This document shows, piece by piece, positions 1 to 9,104 of a stretch of 64,000 nt of DNA. The notes beneath the pieces are model-generated. The model saw only the letters and a program-made list of their open reading frames with translations, ran no database searches and was not told the origin of the DNA. The stretch comes from Jiella endophytica (GTDB lineage Bacteria; Pseudomonadota; Alphaproteobacteria; Rhizobiales; Rhizobiaceae). A program made the position numbers and the translations under genes. Where the stretch lies: the NCBI RefSeq assembly GCF_004519335.1, contig NZ_SOZD01000001.1, forward strand, positions 806,001-870,000. The letters are read 5' to 3'. Position 1 is the stretch's first letter. The number at the start of each line of letters is the position of its first letter.

Positions 1-1258
1 AGCAGAAGGCGCGGGTGTCGTCGTTGAAGCCGACGGTGTTGTAGAAGCCGGCGGTCTCGGTCGCCGTCTGGCGGAAGCGCAGCATCCCCTCGGCGGAATC
101 GAAGAACCACCATGGCGGGCCGAGCCGCAGGCACGGATAGACGCCGGCGAGCGGGGCGAGCTCGCGGGAATAGACCGTCTCGTCCAGCGTGAAGAGGATC
201 AGCGTGAAGCTCTTTTCCAGCCCGCAGACGTCGAGCAGCGGCTTCAGCGCGGCGACGTAATTGGTCGGCTGCGGGATGTCGAAACCCTTGTCGCGGCCGA
301 AGCGCTCGAAGATCGAGGCGGAATGGTTGCGGACCGAGCCGGCATGGATCTGCATCACCATGCCGTCCTCGACCGAGAGCCTGGCCATTTCGGTCAGCAT
401 CTGGGCCCGGAAGAGTTCACGATCCTCGGGCGAACCGGCACCGCCCTTCACCCGGCCGTAGAGTGCCGATGCCTCGGCGGGCGACAGGTTGGCCGTCCGC
501 GCCGTCGGATGGCCGTGGTCGGTCGCCGTGGCGCCGTGGTCGCGGAAGAACGCCCGCCGGCTGCGATGCGCATCGATATAGCCGGTGAAGGTCCCCGTGT
601 CGCAGCCGGTGATCTCGCCGAAGCGTTTAAGGTTTTCGGCAAATCCGGCGAAGTCCGGATCGACGACGGCGTCAGGCCGATAGGTGGTGACCACCTTCCC
701 CTTCCAGCCGCTGTCGCGGATCTGGCGATGCCAGGCGAGATCGTCGAGCGCGCTTTCGGTCGTCGCGATCGCCTCGACATTGAAGCGCTCGTAGAGCGCG
801 CGGGGACGGAAGTCGTCCTGCCGCAGCTTTTCGGCGATGGCGTCGTAGGCCGCATCGGCGGTCTCTGCCGACAGCCGGGTCTCGATGCCGAAGAGGTTTT
901 CGAAGGTGTGGTCGAGCCACAGGCGGGTCGGCGTGCCGCGGAAGAGATAATAGTTTTCGGCAAAGCGCCGCCAGATCTTCCGCCCGTCGGTCTCGACCGG
1001 CGAGCCGTCGACCGAGGGAACTCCCAGTTCCGCGAGGCTCACCCCCTGCGAGACCAGCATGCGGAAGATGTAGTGGTCCGGAACGACGATCAGATGGGCG
1101 GGATCCGGGAAGGCGGCGTTCTCGGCGAACCAGCGCGGCTCGGTGTGCCCGTGCGGCGAAATGATCGGCAGCGAGCGGATGCTGTCATAGAGCGAGCGCG
1201 CGATACGGCGCGTCGTCGGCTCGGCTGGAAACAGCCGATTGTCGTCGAGCAGCGACAT
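1..1258 (-). CDS. uxaC: Glucuronate isomerase, 3' end beyond window
   Basis: UxaC interconverts D-glucuronate with D-fructuronate (and galacturonate with tagaturonate), the first step of cytoplasmic hexuronate catabolism. I read 419 codons from the minus strand; the family is about 465-470 residues, so roughly 50 C-terminal residues lie beyond the left edge. The N-terminus carries the metal-binding HxH of this amidohydrolase-like fold (SPHGHTEP, H36 and H38), and the body reads as UxaC throughout (WLDHTFENLFGIE, TTYRPDAVVDPDF, MQIHAGSVRNHS). The ATG at 1258 is preceded by GGGAGGA, a good ribosome binding site. It is divergent from a GntR-type regulator 75 bp away, the usual arrangement for a locally regulated uronate gene. 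Confidence 0.95.
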   Translation of the reverse strand, partial: MSLLDDNRLFPAEPTTRRIARSLYDSIRSLPIISPHGHTEPRWFAENAAFPDPAHLIVVPDHYIFRMLVSQGVSLAELGVPSVDGSPVETDGRKIWRRFAENYYLFRGTPTRLWLDHTFENLFGIETRLSAETADAAYDAIAEKLRQDDFRPRALYERFNVEAIATTESALDDLAWHRQIRDSGWKGKVVTTYRPDAVVDPDFAGFAENLKRFGEITGCDTGTFTGYIDAHRSRRAFFRDHGATATDHGHPTARTANLSPAEASALYGRVKGGAGSPEDRELFRAQMLTEMARLSVEDGMVMQIHAGSVRNHSASIFERFGRDKGFDIPQPTNYVAALKPLLDVCGLEKSFTLILFTLDETVYSRELAPLAGVYPCLRLGPPWWFFDSAEGMLRFRQTATETAGFYNTVGFNDDTRAFC

Positions 1259-1296
1259 GATCGTCCTCCCGTCACGCGTTGCGATTGCCAAAATTC

Positions 1297-1312
1297 TGGT
1301 ATGGTAGTATCC
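1297..1312. promoter_or_regulatory. Candidate operator between uxaC and gntR
   Basis: The 75-bp divergent spacer is GC-poor in its middle and contains TGGTATGGTAGTATCC, in which TGGTA occurs twice in tandem. Uronate regulators of the UxuR/ExuR group in other bacteria bind TGGTATACCA-like sites, so this is a plausible but imperfect match. Seen: the tandem half-sites. Inferred: the operator role. Confidence 0.3.
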
Positions 1313-1333
1313 GAAACCTGTCAAGAGGAGTTC

Positions 1334-2050
1334 ATGACCATCCCGCTCGACCTCAGCCCACCCCCTGCCCCGACGCGATCGACGATGGCCGACGCGGTCT
1401 ATCAGGACCTGCGCCGGGCCATTCTCGAACTGCGTCTGAAGCCGGGAATGCGGGTCTCGGAAGCCGAGATCGCCCGGCAGATGGGCGTGTCGCGCCAGCC
1501 CGTGCGCGAGGCCTTCATCCGGCTCGCACGCATCGGCTATCTCAACGTCCAGCCGCAGCGGCGCACCGAGATCGTCAAGATCTCCGTCAGGGAGGTGCTG
1601 AACGCCCGCTTCATCCGCGAGGCGCTGGAGGTGGCGGTGGTGCGCCGGGCCTGCGAGGGCGATACCCGAGCGCTGGTCGAACAGCTCACGGCCAATCTCA
1701 CGGCGCAGCGCGCCGCGCAGGAGGCGGACGATCGCCGCGAGTTCCACCGGCTCGACGACATGTTCCACCGGCTGATCGCGGAAGGCGCCGGCTGCGGCTT
1801 CACCTGGGCGCTGATCGACGAACAGAAGGCGCAGCTCGACCGGATGCGGTTCCTCACCCTCTCCTACGGCCAGCCCGACGTCTATGACGACCATCTGGCG
1901 ATCTTCGAGGCCCTGAAGGCCCGTGACCCGGCCAAAGCGGAAGCCGCGATGCGGGTCCATCTCGGCCGGATCATCCGGCATCTGGAGCGGCTGCGGATGG
2001 AGTTCGGCGAATATTTCGAGGAGACCGGCGAGACACTCGTCGAGGGTTAG
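1334..2050 (+). CDS. GntR-family regulator with FCD domain (FadR type)
   Basis: DNA-binding transcription factor of 238 residues, probably controlling the divergent uxaC. The N-terminal winged helix-turn-helix covers about residues 15-85 (AILELRLKPGMRVSEAEIA, GVSRQPVREAF). The C-terminal all-alpha FCD ligand-binding domain follows, with the metal-ligand histidines typical of the family (EFHRLDDMFH, DDHLAIFEAL, AMRVHLGRI). The open frame extends far upstream, but the ATG at 1334 with AAGAGGAG 4-11 bases before it is the clear start. Its stop overlaps the stop of the convergent AbrB-type gene (bases 2048-2049). The ligand is not visible from sequence; a uronate intermediate is inferred from context. 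Confidence 0.88.
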   Translation: MTIPLDLSPPPAPTRSTMADAVYQDLRRAILELRLKPGMRVSEAEIARQMGVSRQPVREAFIRLARIGYLNVQPQRRTEIVKISVREVLNARFIREALEVAVVRRACEGDTRALVEQLTANLTAQRAAQEADDRREFHRLDDMFHRLIAEGAGCGFTWALIDEQKAQLDRMRFLTLSYGQPDVYDDHLAIFEALKARDPAKAEAAMRVHLGRIIRHLERLRMEFGEYFEETGETLVEG

Positions 2051-3144
2051 CCGCTCTTCATCCGGGCCTGGCGCAGCGACAAAAGCCGCGCCAGCGGCGG
2101 CCCGGCGACGAGGACCAGCAGGAAGCGGGCGACCTGCATCGCCATGATGAAGGGCACGTCGACATTGGTCGATGCGGCGATGATGGCGACGGAATCGGCG
2201 CCGCCGGGGCTCGTGGCGAGATAGGCGGTGAGCGGGTCGATCCCGGCAAACAGCACCAGCAGCCCGGCAAACACGGCGCATCCCGCCAATAGCAGCACGA
2301 TCGACAGGAGCACGCGGGCAAAGACCCGGCTGGCGTCTGCGAGCACCTTGGCCGTGAAGCGCATGCCGATGCCCCAGCCGAGCAGCGCGTAGCTGACGGC
2401 AAGGACCGGCATCGGCAAGGCGATGTCGAGGCCGAAGGCGAGCTTGGCCGCGATGCCGATCGCCATCGGCGTCAAAAGGGCGCCGCCGGGGATTTTCAGG
2501 ACGACGCCGAGGGCCGCGCCTGAAAGGGCAAGCCCGAACGGCAGGAGACTGCCGAGCCAGACGGCGGCGGAGGGCATCCAGGCGGCGGCATGGCCCGGCG
2601 CCGAGGCGCCGAGGGCGCGCGCCAGCACCGTCGCCACCAGCGCGCAGGCGGCGACCCGGGTGTACTGCATGAAGGCGACCAGCCGCATGTCGGCGCCATA
2701 GTCCTCCGACATCAGCGTCATCGCCGTCGCCGCGCCCGGCGAGGATCCCCAGATCGCCGTGGTGCCGGGAAGCGTGTCCGACTGGCTGAGCAGCCAGCCG
2801 AGCAGGCAGGCGGCGGCGAAGGTCGAGGCGGTGCCGGCGAGGAAGATCGGCCAGTCGGTGGCGATCTCGCCGAACAGGCTGAGCGGCAGGTTCCCAGCGA
2901 TCATGATGCCGACGATGCCCTGCGCGCCGAGGAACAGGATGCGCGGTATCGCCACAGTGCCGTTGCGGCTCGCCATGACGATCGCCGCGAGCATCGGACC
3001 GAGCAGCAGGGCGGCCGGAAGGTCCAGGCATTCGAGACCGCCGGCAACGGCGAGCGAGGCGAGGATCAGCACGGCCCAGCGACGGCCGGCCGGCCATTCG
3101 CCGGGTGTAAAGCGCAGCGTCGGCTTGGGTGGCAGCGGCTTCAT
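2047..3144 (-). CDS. AbrB-family integral membrane protein
   Basis: A 365-residue hydrophobic protein with about ten predicted membrane segments arranged as two similar halves. This is the pattern of the AbrB duplication family (formerly annotated as ammonia monooxygenase-like), whose function is poorly defined; E. coli AbrB was linked to aidB regulation. Typical segments include LAGTASTFAAACLLGWLLSQ, then TAIWGSSPGAATAMTLM in the first half and TAYLATSPGGADSVAIIA in the second, the repeated SPGGA motif marking each half. The longest frame starts at a TTG (3171), but the ATG at 3144 is preferred; neither has a strong ribosome site. It converges on the GntR gene with a few overlapping bases and no hairpin between. 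Confidence 0.8.
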   Translation of the reverse strand: MKPLPPKPTLRFTPGEWPAGRRWAVLILASLAVAGGLECLDLPAALLLGPMLAAIVMASRNGTVAIPRILFLGAQGIVGIMIAGNLPLSLFGEIATDWPIFLAGTASTFAAACLLGWLLSQSDTLPGTTAIWGSSPGAATAMTLMSEDYGADMRLVAFMQYTRVAACALVATVLARALGASAPGHAAAWMPSAAVWLGSLLPFGLALSGAALGVVLKIPGGALLTPMAIGIAAKLAFGLDIALPMPVLAVSYALLGWGIGMRFTAKVLADASRVFARVLLSIVLLLAGCAVFAGLLVLFAGIDPLTAYLATSPGGADSVAIIAASTNVDVPFIMAMQVARFLLVLVAGPPLARLLSLRQARMKSG

Positions 3145-3472
3145 GGCCGCACTCGGGTTTCGTAGGGACAAATCGGATTGGTGCGCCGCAGCAATGCCGG
3201 TGGCTGCGGGGTCGTGGCGGCCATCGGTCGGGCCGCCGGTATCATCGTCGTCATGCGGAAATCATTCGTCGAAAGACCGCCCATGCGAAAGAAGGGCCGG
3301 TTGGCGGCAGTTTCGAGACCGTCGCGGGGAATATGTCAAGACATGTGGCTTTGCCGCCGGGCTTCAACGGAGCGTCAGAGCGACGGTCCGTCACCATCAC
3401 CTGTTTGTGCGATGCGGGAACGTCTGAAGGCGTGACGGCTTAGGGACGCAGCGTAAAGACCAGGCGGCGGCC
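3145..3472. other. Divergent intergenic region upstream of the efflux pair
   Basis: This 328-bp spacer separates the minus-strand AbrB-type gene from the plus-strand efflux genes. No coding sequence in it is convincing; the short open frames are unrelated in all frames and lack ribosome sites. The one clear structural signal is a palindrome at 3333-3344, listed separately. Confidence 0.6.
3333..3344. promoter_or_regulatory. Short palindrome, possible operator upstream of emrAB-type genes
   Basis: ATGTC-AA-GACAT is a perfect 5+2+5 inverted repeat about 130 bp upstream of the adaptor gene. On the minus strand it contains TTGACA. Efflux operons are commonly controlled by small repressors binding such palindromes, but no regulator gene is adjacent here, so the role is a guess. 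Confidence 0.25.
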
Positions 3473-4696
3473 ATGGACCGGCAAGTGACAGACGACGAAC
3501 AGCGGCGGACCAAAGCCGACGATCCTGTGCACGGTGGTGAAGCGGACGCGCCTGAGGCCCGGCGCCGGGAGGACGCTCCTGACGAAACCTCGACCGATCG
3601 TGGCAATGCCGCGGATCGCCCATCCGAGACCGATCCGAAGACGGAAAAGAGCGGCAAGAGCCCGCGCAAGCGGCGGCTTTGGCTGTTCGGTTTCCTGGCG
3701 GTCGTGCTGATCGTCGCCGCGATCGCCGGCGGCTGGTATTATTTCGTCTATTCCGCCCAGTACGAATCGACCGATGACGCTTTCATCGATGGCGACATCG
3801 TTCGCGTCTCGCCGCAGGAGTCCGGCGTCCTGGTGGCGCTGCCGGTCGACAACAACGCCGTCGTCAAGCCGGGCGACGTCCTGGCCAGGATAGACCCGGC
3901 CGGGCCGATGGCGGCACTCGCGCTGCAACAGGCCAATCTCAGCGAGGCGGAGGCTGCGGTCGGCGAAGCCGAGGCCAATGTGCAGAAGGCGAAGGCCGCC
4001 GTCACCCACGACCAGAGCACTTATGAGGCCGCCAAGATCCAGGCCGAGAATGCCCGCCAGCAGGCCGAGCGCTATCGCCAACTGGTCACCAAGTCCGGCA
4101 CGGCGGCCATCTCGACCCAGCAGCTCGACGACGCGGAGGCTGAGGCACGGCAATACGAGGCGAGCGCCGAGGCGGCAGGGACCACCGTCGAGAGCGACAT
4201 GGCAGGCGTCGCCTCCGCCGAGGCGTCGCTGAAATCCGCACAGGCGCAGGTCGTCGCGGCCAAGGCGAATGTCGCCAATGCCCAGGTGACCGTCGACCAT
4301 CTGACCGTCACCGCGTCGATCGACGGGCAGGTCGTCCAGAGAAGCGTCAATCTCGGCAGCTATGTCGAGCCGGGCTCGCAGATGATGGCGATCGTGCCGC
4401 GGCAGCTCTACGTCACCGCAAACTTCAAAGAGACCCAGCTCGCCGACATCAGGGTCGGCCAGAAGGTCGACATTTCCGTCGACGCCTTTCCCGACGTCGA
4501 GTTCCACGGCACGGTGCAGTCGATCCAGCGTGGCGCCGGACAGGCCTTCCAGGTGCTGCCGCCGCAGAACGCCACCGGCAACTTCGTCAAGGTGGTGCAG
4601 CGCGTGCCGGTGCGGATCTCGATCGACAGCCCCTCGCCCGACGACTATCCGATCGGCCCCGGAATGTCCGTCGTGCCGACCATCCACGTCGACTGA
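3473..4696 (+). CDS. emrA: HlyD/EmrA-type periplasmic adaptor of an efflux pump
   Basis: Membrane fusion protein that links an inner-membrane drug exporter to an outer-membrane channel. The 407-residue product has an unusually long, charged cytoplasmic N-terminus (about residues 1-68, rich in D, E, R), one membrane segment at 69-93, then the biotinyl-lipoyl-like first half (STDDAFIDGDIVRVSPQESG, NAVVKPGDVLARIDP), a long alpha-helical hairpin rich in Ala and Gln (about 145-270), the second half-motif (LTVTASIDGQVVQRSVNLGSYV) and a beta-barrel region. The STDDAF box is typical of EmrA. It is followed after one base by the EmrB-type transporter, so the two are co-translated. The substrate is unknown. 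Confidence 0.9.
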   Translation: MDRQVTDDEQRRTKADDPVHGGEADAPEARRREDAPDETSTDRGNAADRPSETDPKTEKSGKSPRKRRLWLFGFLAVVLIVAAIAGGWYYFVYSAQYESTDDAFIDGDIVRVSPQESGVLVALPVDNNAVVKPGDVLARIDPAGPMAALALQQANLSEAEAAVGEAEANVQKAKAAVTHDQSTYEAAKIQAENARQQAERYRQLVTKSGTAAISTQQLDDAEAEARQYEASAEAAGTTVESDMAGVASAEASLKSAQAQVVAAKANVANAQVTVDHLTVTASIDGQVVQRSVNLGSYVEPGSQMMAIVPRQLYVTANFKETQLADIRVGQKVDISVDAFPDVEFHGTVQSIQRGAGQAFQVLPPQNATGNFVKVVQRVPVRISIDSPSPDDYPIGPGMSVVPTIHVD

Positions 4697-4697
4697 C

Positions 4698-6284
4698 ATG
4701 GCCGGACAACGCCGCTCCGGCGATCTGCCGCGCTCGGCCGCCGGCCTCGGCGGGCCGTGGCTGATGACGGCCGTCGTCTCGGTCGCCACCTTCATGGAGA
4801 TCCTCGACACCTCGATCGCCAATGTCGCGCTGGACAACATCTCCGGCAATCTCGGCGTCTCGACCGATCAGGGCACCTGGCTGGTGACGAGCTATCTCGT
4901 CGCCAATGCGATCATCATCCCGATCTCCGGGTTCCTCTCGAAGGCGATCGGGCGCAAGCGCTATTTCCTGATCTCGGTGGCGCTGTTCACCGTCTCCTCC
5001 ATGCTGTGCGCCTTTGCGCCGAATCTCGGCCTGCTGATCCTAGCCCGCGTCTTCCAGGGCATGGGCGGCGGCGGCCTCGCGCCGGTCGAGCAGTCGATGA
5101 TCGCCGACTCCTTCCCGCCTGAAAAACGCGGACCGGCCTTCGCCGCCTTCGGCCTCGTCGTGGTGGTCGCGCCGATCATCGGCCCGACGATCGGCGGCTA
5201 CATCACCGACACGATCTCCTGGCACTGGATCTTCCTGATCAACGTGCCGGTCGGCATCGCCGCCTTCGTCGCGACGGTCTTCGTCGTCCGCGAGCCGCCG
5301 GCGCTGATCGAGGAGACCCGAGCGCTCCGCGAGAGGGGCCTCAGGATCGACTGGGTGGGCTTCCTCCTGACCGCCATCGGCCTGGCGGGCCTGCTCATCA
5401 TGCTCGACCGCGGCCAGACCGAGGACTGGTTTTCCAGCCATCTCATCGTCGCCATGGCATTTCTCGCGGTGGTCGGCCTCGGCGGCATGATCGTCTGGGA
5501 GATCAACCACGACGACCCGATCGTGCCACTGCCGCTGCTTGCCAACCGCAACTTCGCGATCACCGTGCTCCTGATGCTGATGCTCGGCGTCCTCGTCTTC
5601 GGCACGATCCAGCTGGTGCCGCAGATGCTGCAGCAGATCTACGGCTACACCGCCTATGACGCCGGTCTGGCGCTGACCTATGGCGGGGCGATCGCGCTGA
5701 TCGGCATGCCGATCTCCGGTCAGCTGATCGGCAAGGTGGATACCCGTGTCCTGCTCTTCCCGGCCTTTGCCGTGCAGGCCTACGCCTTCTGGCTGTTCTC
5801 CAGCTTCAGCGTCAACAGCACCTTCGCCGACGCCGCCTGGGGCCGCTTCTTCATCTCGATCGGCCTGCCATTCCTGTTCATCCCGATCTCCACTGTCGCC
5901 TATGTCGGCCTGAAGCCAGGCGAGGCCGACAAGGCATCGGCGATGCTGAACTTCTTCCGCAATCTCGGCGGCGCCTTCGGAATCTCGCTTGCCCAAACGC
6001 TGCTCGCCCGCCGCGAACAGTTCCACCAATCGCGGATGACCGAGACCCTGAGCGGCCTCAACCCGAACTATGCCGAGGAGATCGCGACGCTGACCAGGGC
6101 CCATGGCGGCGACCAGCAGGCGGCGCTGGCGACGTTCTATCAGGAAGTCCAGCGCCAGGCGGCGATGCTTTCCTATGACGAGGTCTTCCACATCCTGATG
6201 TGGGCGGTGATCGTCGTCCTGCCGCTGATCCTCGTCCTGAAGGTGGCGCGGACCCAGACCGGCTCGGCGCCGCCCGCCCACTGA
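4698..6284 (+). CDS. emrB: DHA2-family drug:proton antiporter (EmrB/QacA type)
   Basis: Inner-membrane major facilitator exporter of 528 residues with about 14 membrane helices, the size and layout of the 14-helix DHA2 family. Diagnostic motifs are visible: LDTSIANVALDNISGNLGVS in helix 1, GRKRYFLIS after helix 2 (motif A), ARVFQGMGGGGLAPVEQSM in helix 4, and GPTIGGYITDTISWHWIFLINVPVG (motif C region, helix 5). The open frame begins upstream inside emrA, but the ATG at 4698, one base after the emrA stop, is the sensible start. It works with the adaptor and an outer-membrane factor encoded elsewhere. It converges on the aminotransferase gene with 12 bp between stops. Confidence 0.92.
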   Translation: MAGQRRSGDLPRSAAGLGGPWLMTAVVSVATFMEILDTSIANVALDNISGNLGVSTDQGTWLVTSYLVANAIIIPISGFLSKAIGRKRYFLISVALFTVSSMLCAFAPNLGLLILARVFQGMGGGGLAPVEQSMIADSFPPEKRGPAFAAFGLVVVVAPIIGPTIGGYITDTISWHWIFLINVPVGIAAFVATVFVVREPPALIEETRALRERGLRIDWVGFLLTAIGLAGLLIMLDRGQTEDWFSSHLIVAMAFLAVVGLGGMIVWEINHDDPIVPLPLLANRNFAITVLLMLMLGVLVFGTIQLVPQMLQQIYGYTAYDAGLALTYGGAIALIGMPISGQLIGKVDTRVLLFPAFAVQAYAFWLFSSFSVNSTFADAAWGRFFISIGLPFLFIPISTVAYVGLKPGEADKASAMLNFFRNLGGAFGISLAQTLLARREQFHQSRMTETLSGLNPNYAEEIATLTRAHGGDQQAALATFYQEVQRQAAMLSYDEVFHILMWAVIVVLPLILVLKVARTQTGSAPPAH

Positions 6285-6296
6285 ACCGGCGTTGAG

Positions 6297-7457
6297 CTAC
6301 CGGGTCAGCAGCCGTTTCATGCGGACGACCGCCTCTTCGAGCGCGGCATTGCCGCAGGCATAGGAGATCCGCACGAAGCGCTCGCCGCGGACAAGGTCGA
6401 AGTCGATCCCCGGCGTCATCGCCACGTGGCATTCGGAAAGGATCCGGCGACAGAACTCCGATGCGCTGGTCTCGCCCTCGGGTATTCCGGCATAAGCATA
6501 GAACGCCCCGTCGATCGGCGCGATGTCGCGAAAGCCGAGCGCCGGCAGTTCCCGCATCAGGAGATCGCGGTTCCTCACATAGGTCTCGCGCACGCCGTCG
6601 AGTTCGGCGGTGGCGTCGAACACCGCCGTCGCCGCCACCTGGGAGAGTTCCGGGGCTGAGATGTAGAGGCTCTGGCCGATCCGTTCGGCGACCCGCACCA
6701 TCTCCGGCGGCAGGACGATCCAGCCGATGCGCCAGCCGGTCATGCAGTAGTATTTCGAGAACGAGTTCACCACGAAGGGCCGGTCGGAAAAGGAAAGCGC
6801 CGTCGCCTCGCCGCCGGAATAGGCGAGCCGGTGATAGATCTCGTCGGAAATGAAGCGGATGCCGTTCTCGTCCGCGAAGTCGATCAGCCGCTTCAGTTCC
6901 TCCGGCGGCGTCACCGTGCCGGTGGGATTGGCGGGACTGGCGACGAGGACGCCGTCGATCGGCGTCTTCGCGTGGACTTCGGCGAGATGCTCGGCGGTGA
7001 GCAGGTAGCCGGTGGAGACGTCGACCGGGATCTCCACGGGCTCGAGGCCGAGCACCCGCAGGATGTTGCGGTAGGCGGGATAGCCGGGCGAAGCGAGCGC
7101 GATGCGGGCGCCGGCGTCGAATGCGGCGAGGAAGGCGAGGTTGAACCCCGCCGACGAGCCGGTCGTCACCATCACCCGCGACGGCGCGATCTCGACGTCA
7201 TGGGCCTCGCGATAGTGCCTGGCGATCCGCTCGCGCAGTTTCGGCAGGCCGGGGGCGTCGGTATATGCGACGCGGCCGCGCTTCAGATGCTCGTCCGCAG
7301 CCGCGATCGCCGCCGCCGGCGTCGGCGCTTCCGGCTGGCCGACGGCGAGCGAGATCACCGGTTCGCCCCGCGCCAGCATGAGGTTGGCCTCGGCAAGGAC
7401 GTCCATCGCCCGGAACGGCAGGACGTCGGAGCGGCGTGAGGCGGGAAGGTCTGGCAT
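6297..7457 (-). CDS. Class I/II PLP-dependent aminotransferase
   Basis: Cytoplasmic aminotransferase of 386 residues and fold type I. The PLP-binding lysine is K235 in NSFSKYYCMTGWRIGW. Other family landmarks are VTTGSSAGFN (phosphate-loop region), ASPANPTGTV (substrate and cofactor contact), SDEIYHRL (D205 pairs with the pyridine nitrogen) and the C-terminal FVRISYAC with the carboxylate-binding Arg. It resembles the aspartate/aromatic-type group. The exact amino donor cannot be read from sequence. It is a single gene, divergent from the M48 protease gene 152 bp away, with a weak ribosome site before the ATG. Confidence 0.88.
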   Translation of the reverse strand: MPDLPASRRSDVLPFRAMDVLAEANLMLARGEPVISLAVGQPEAPTPAAAIAAADEHLKRGRVAYTDAPGLPKLRERIARHYREAHDVEIAPSRVMVTTGSSAGFNLAFLAAFDAGARIALASPGYPAYRNILRVLGLEPVEIPVDVSTGYLLTAEHLAEVHAKTPIDGVLVASPANPTGTVTPPEELKRLIDFADENGIRFISDEIYHRLAYSGGEATALSFSDRPFVVNSFSKYYCMTGWRIGWIVLPPEMVRVAERIGQSLYISAPELSQVAATAVFDATAELDGVRETYVRNRDLLMRELPALGFRDIAPIDGAFYAYAGIPEGETSASEFCRRILSECHVAMTPGIDFDLVRGERFVRISYACGNAALEEAVVRMKRLLTR

Positions 7458-7609
7458 GGCGCGAAGAGCTCGAAAGGGTTGGTCGGCGATCGTGTCGTCG
7501 GCTCCACGCTGCGGTTGCCGATGCCGCGGCGCTGACGAAAGATTGAAGGCGCGTGCTTGCTACCAAACGCCCGTTCGGTCCACTAGCGGATATGGAGAAA
7601 GGACGGAAC

Positions 7610-8998
7610 ATGCGAAACCTTCTCAGCTCCCTGGCCGGACGAATGGCCGCGCTCGCCGTTGCGGCAAGCGTGGGGATCACCGCCGTCGGCGTTCCGTCCT
7701 TCGCCGCAGCCGCCTCCCGCGACAATCTGCCGATCGTGCGCGACGCCGAGATCGAATCGCTCGTCACCGGCTATGCGAGGCCGCTGCTCAAGGCTGCTGG
7801 CCTGTCGCGCGCAGGCATCGAGACGGTGCTGGTCAATTCGCCGGACTTCAACGCCTTCGTCCTCGGCCGGCGGATCTTCGTCAACACCGGCGCCCTCACC
7901 ATGACCGAGACGCCCAACCAGCTGACCGGCATCATCGCCCACGAGATCGGCCATCTCGCCGGCGGCCACCAGCAGCGGCTGCGCGATAGGCTTGAGGGCG
8001 CCAAGGTGATGGCGATCGCTGCGGCGCTGCTCGGCGCCGGCGTCGCCATCGGCGGCACGGCGGCCGGCGCCAGGGGCGCTGTGGGAGCCGGCGCGGGCAT
8101 CTTCTCGGCCGGCGGCTCGGCGGCGCAGCGCTCGATCCTCAGCTATGTGCGCGGCGAGGAGAGCACGGCCGACCGCTCGGCCATCAACTATCTCGCCAAG
8201 ACCGGCCAGTCCGGCCGCGGCCTGCTCGAAACCTTCGAGAATCTCGAGCGCAGCAACATGTTCTCGGGCGCCGGCGGGCGCAATTATCTCTCGTCGCACC
8301 CTGCCCCGCGCGATCGCATCTCGGCGATCGAGGAAGCCGCCCGAAGCTCGACCCATTTCGATCAAGCGGACCCGCCGGCCCTCGTGGAGGCGCACAATCT
8401 CGCCCGCGCCAAGATCGCGGCCTATGCCGGCGGCATGAACGACGTGCGGCGGATGTTCGCCAAGGATCCGCGCGGCCTGCCGGCGCTCTATGGCGACGCC
8501 ATCGCGACCTTCCTCGCCGGCTCGACGGCGAGCGCGCTGCAGAAGATGGACGGGCTGATCGCCGCACGGCCCTCCAATCCGTGGTTTCACGAGATGCGCG
8601 GAGAGATCCTGCTGGAGTCCGGCAGGGGCAGCGAGGCCGCCGCGGCTTTCTCAAGGGCAGCGAACCTCGACCCGTCGAAATCCGGGCTGATCCGTGCCGA
8701 GGTCGGCCAGGCGATGGTGCTGTCCGGCAGCCAGTCGGATCTCAAGCAGGCCGTCGAGATGATCCAGGCCGGGCTGCAGAGCGATCCGATGAACGGCCAG
8801 GCCTATCGCTATCTCGCCATGGCCTATGGCCGGCTCGGCGACATCGGCCGGGCGGAACTCGCCACCGCCGAGGGCCACTGGAACATCGGTTCGCTCAGCG
8901 AGGCGAAGGTCTTCGCGGCGCGCGCCCAGGCGAAACTGAAGCCCGGCACCCCGGCCTGGCGCCGGGCCCAGGACATCCTGGCGACGAAATCGCGATGA
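7610..8998 (+). CDS. Exported M48 metalloprotease with TPR-like C-terminus (BepA type)
   Basis: Zinc metallopeptidase of 462 residues, exported to the periplasm by a signal peptide (about residues 1-35). The active site is H111-E112-x-x-H115 in IIAHEIGHLAGGH, with the downstream glutamate in RGEESTADRSA as likely third ligand. The second half carries helical repeats of the TPR kind (for example GRGSEAAAAFSRAANLDPSK and MNGQAYRYLAMAYGRLGD). This architecture matches BepA/YfgC, which handles quality control of outer-membrane assembly. The ATG at 7610 was chosen over 7592 because GAGAAAGGA sits just before it and the signal peptide follows directly. Inferred role: envelope protein quality control. 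Confidence 0.9.
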   Translation: MRNLLSSLAGRMAALAVAASVGITAVGVPSFAAAASRDNLPIVRDAEIESLVTGYARPLLKAAGLSRAGIETVLVNSPDFNAFVLGRRIFVNTGALTMTETPNQLTGIIAHEIGHLAGGHQQRLRDRLEGAKVMAIAAALLGAGVAIGGTAAGARGAVGAGAGIFSAGGSAAQRSILSYVRGEESTADRSAINYLAKTGQSGRGLLETFENLERSNMFSGAGGRNYLSSHPAPRDRISAIEEAARSSTHFDQADPPALVEAHNLARAKIAAYAGGMNDVRRMFAKDPRGLPALYGDAIATFLAGSTASALQKMDGLIAARPSNPWFHEMRGEILLESGRGSEAAAAFSRAANLDPSKSGLIRAEVGQAMVLSGSQSDLKQAVEMIQAGLQSDPMNGQAYRYLAMAYGRLGDIGRAELATAEGHWNIGSLSEAKVFAARAQAKLKPGTPAWRRAQDILATKSR

Positions 8999-9104
8999 GG
9001 AAGACCGGCGGGGCGACCTGCCAAATTGCCACAATGACCCGCATGGCTGGCGGCCCGACCCGGCCGCGGCCGAAGGCTCGAACGACGTGAAGGACCCATT
9101 CCGG

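Noticed and set aside
3440-4849. A 469-codon minus-strand open frame
   Set aside because: Antisense to the EmrA-type gene; no domain and no ribosome site.
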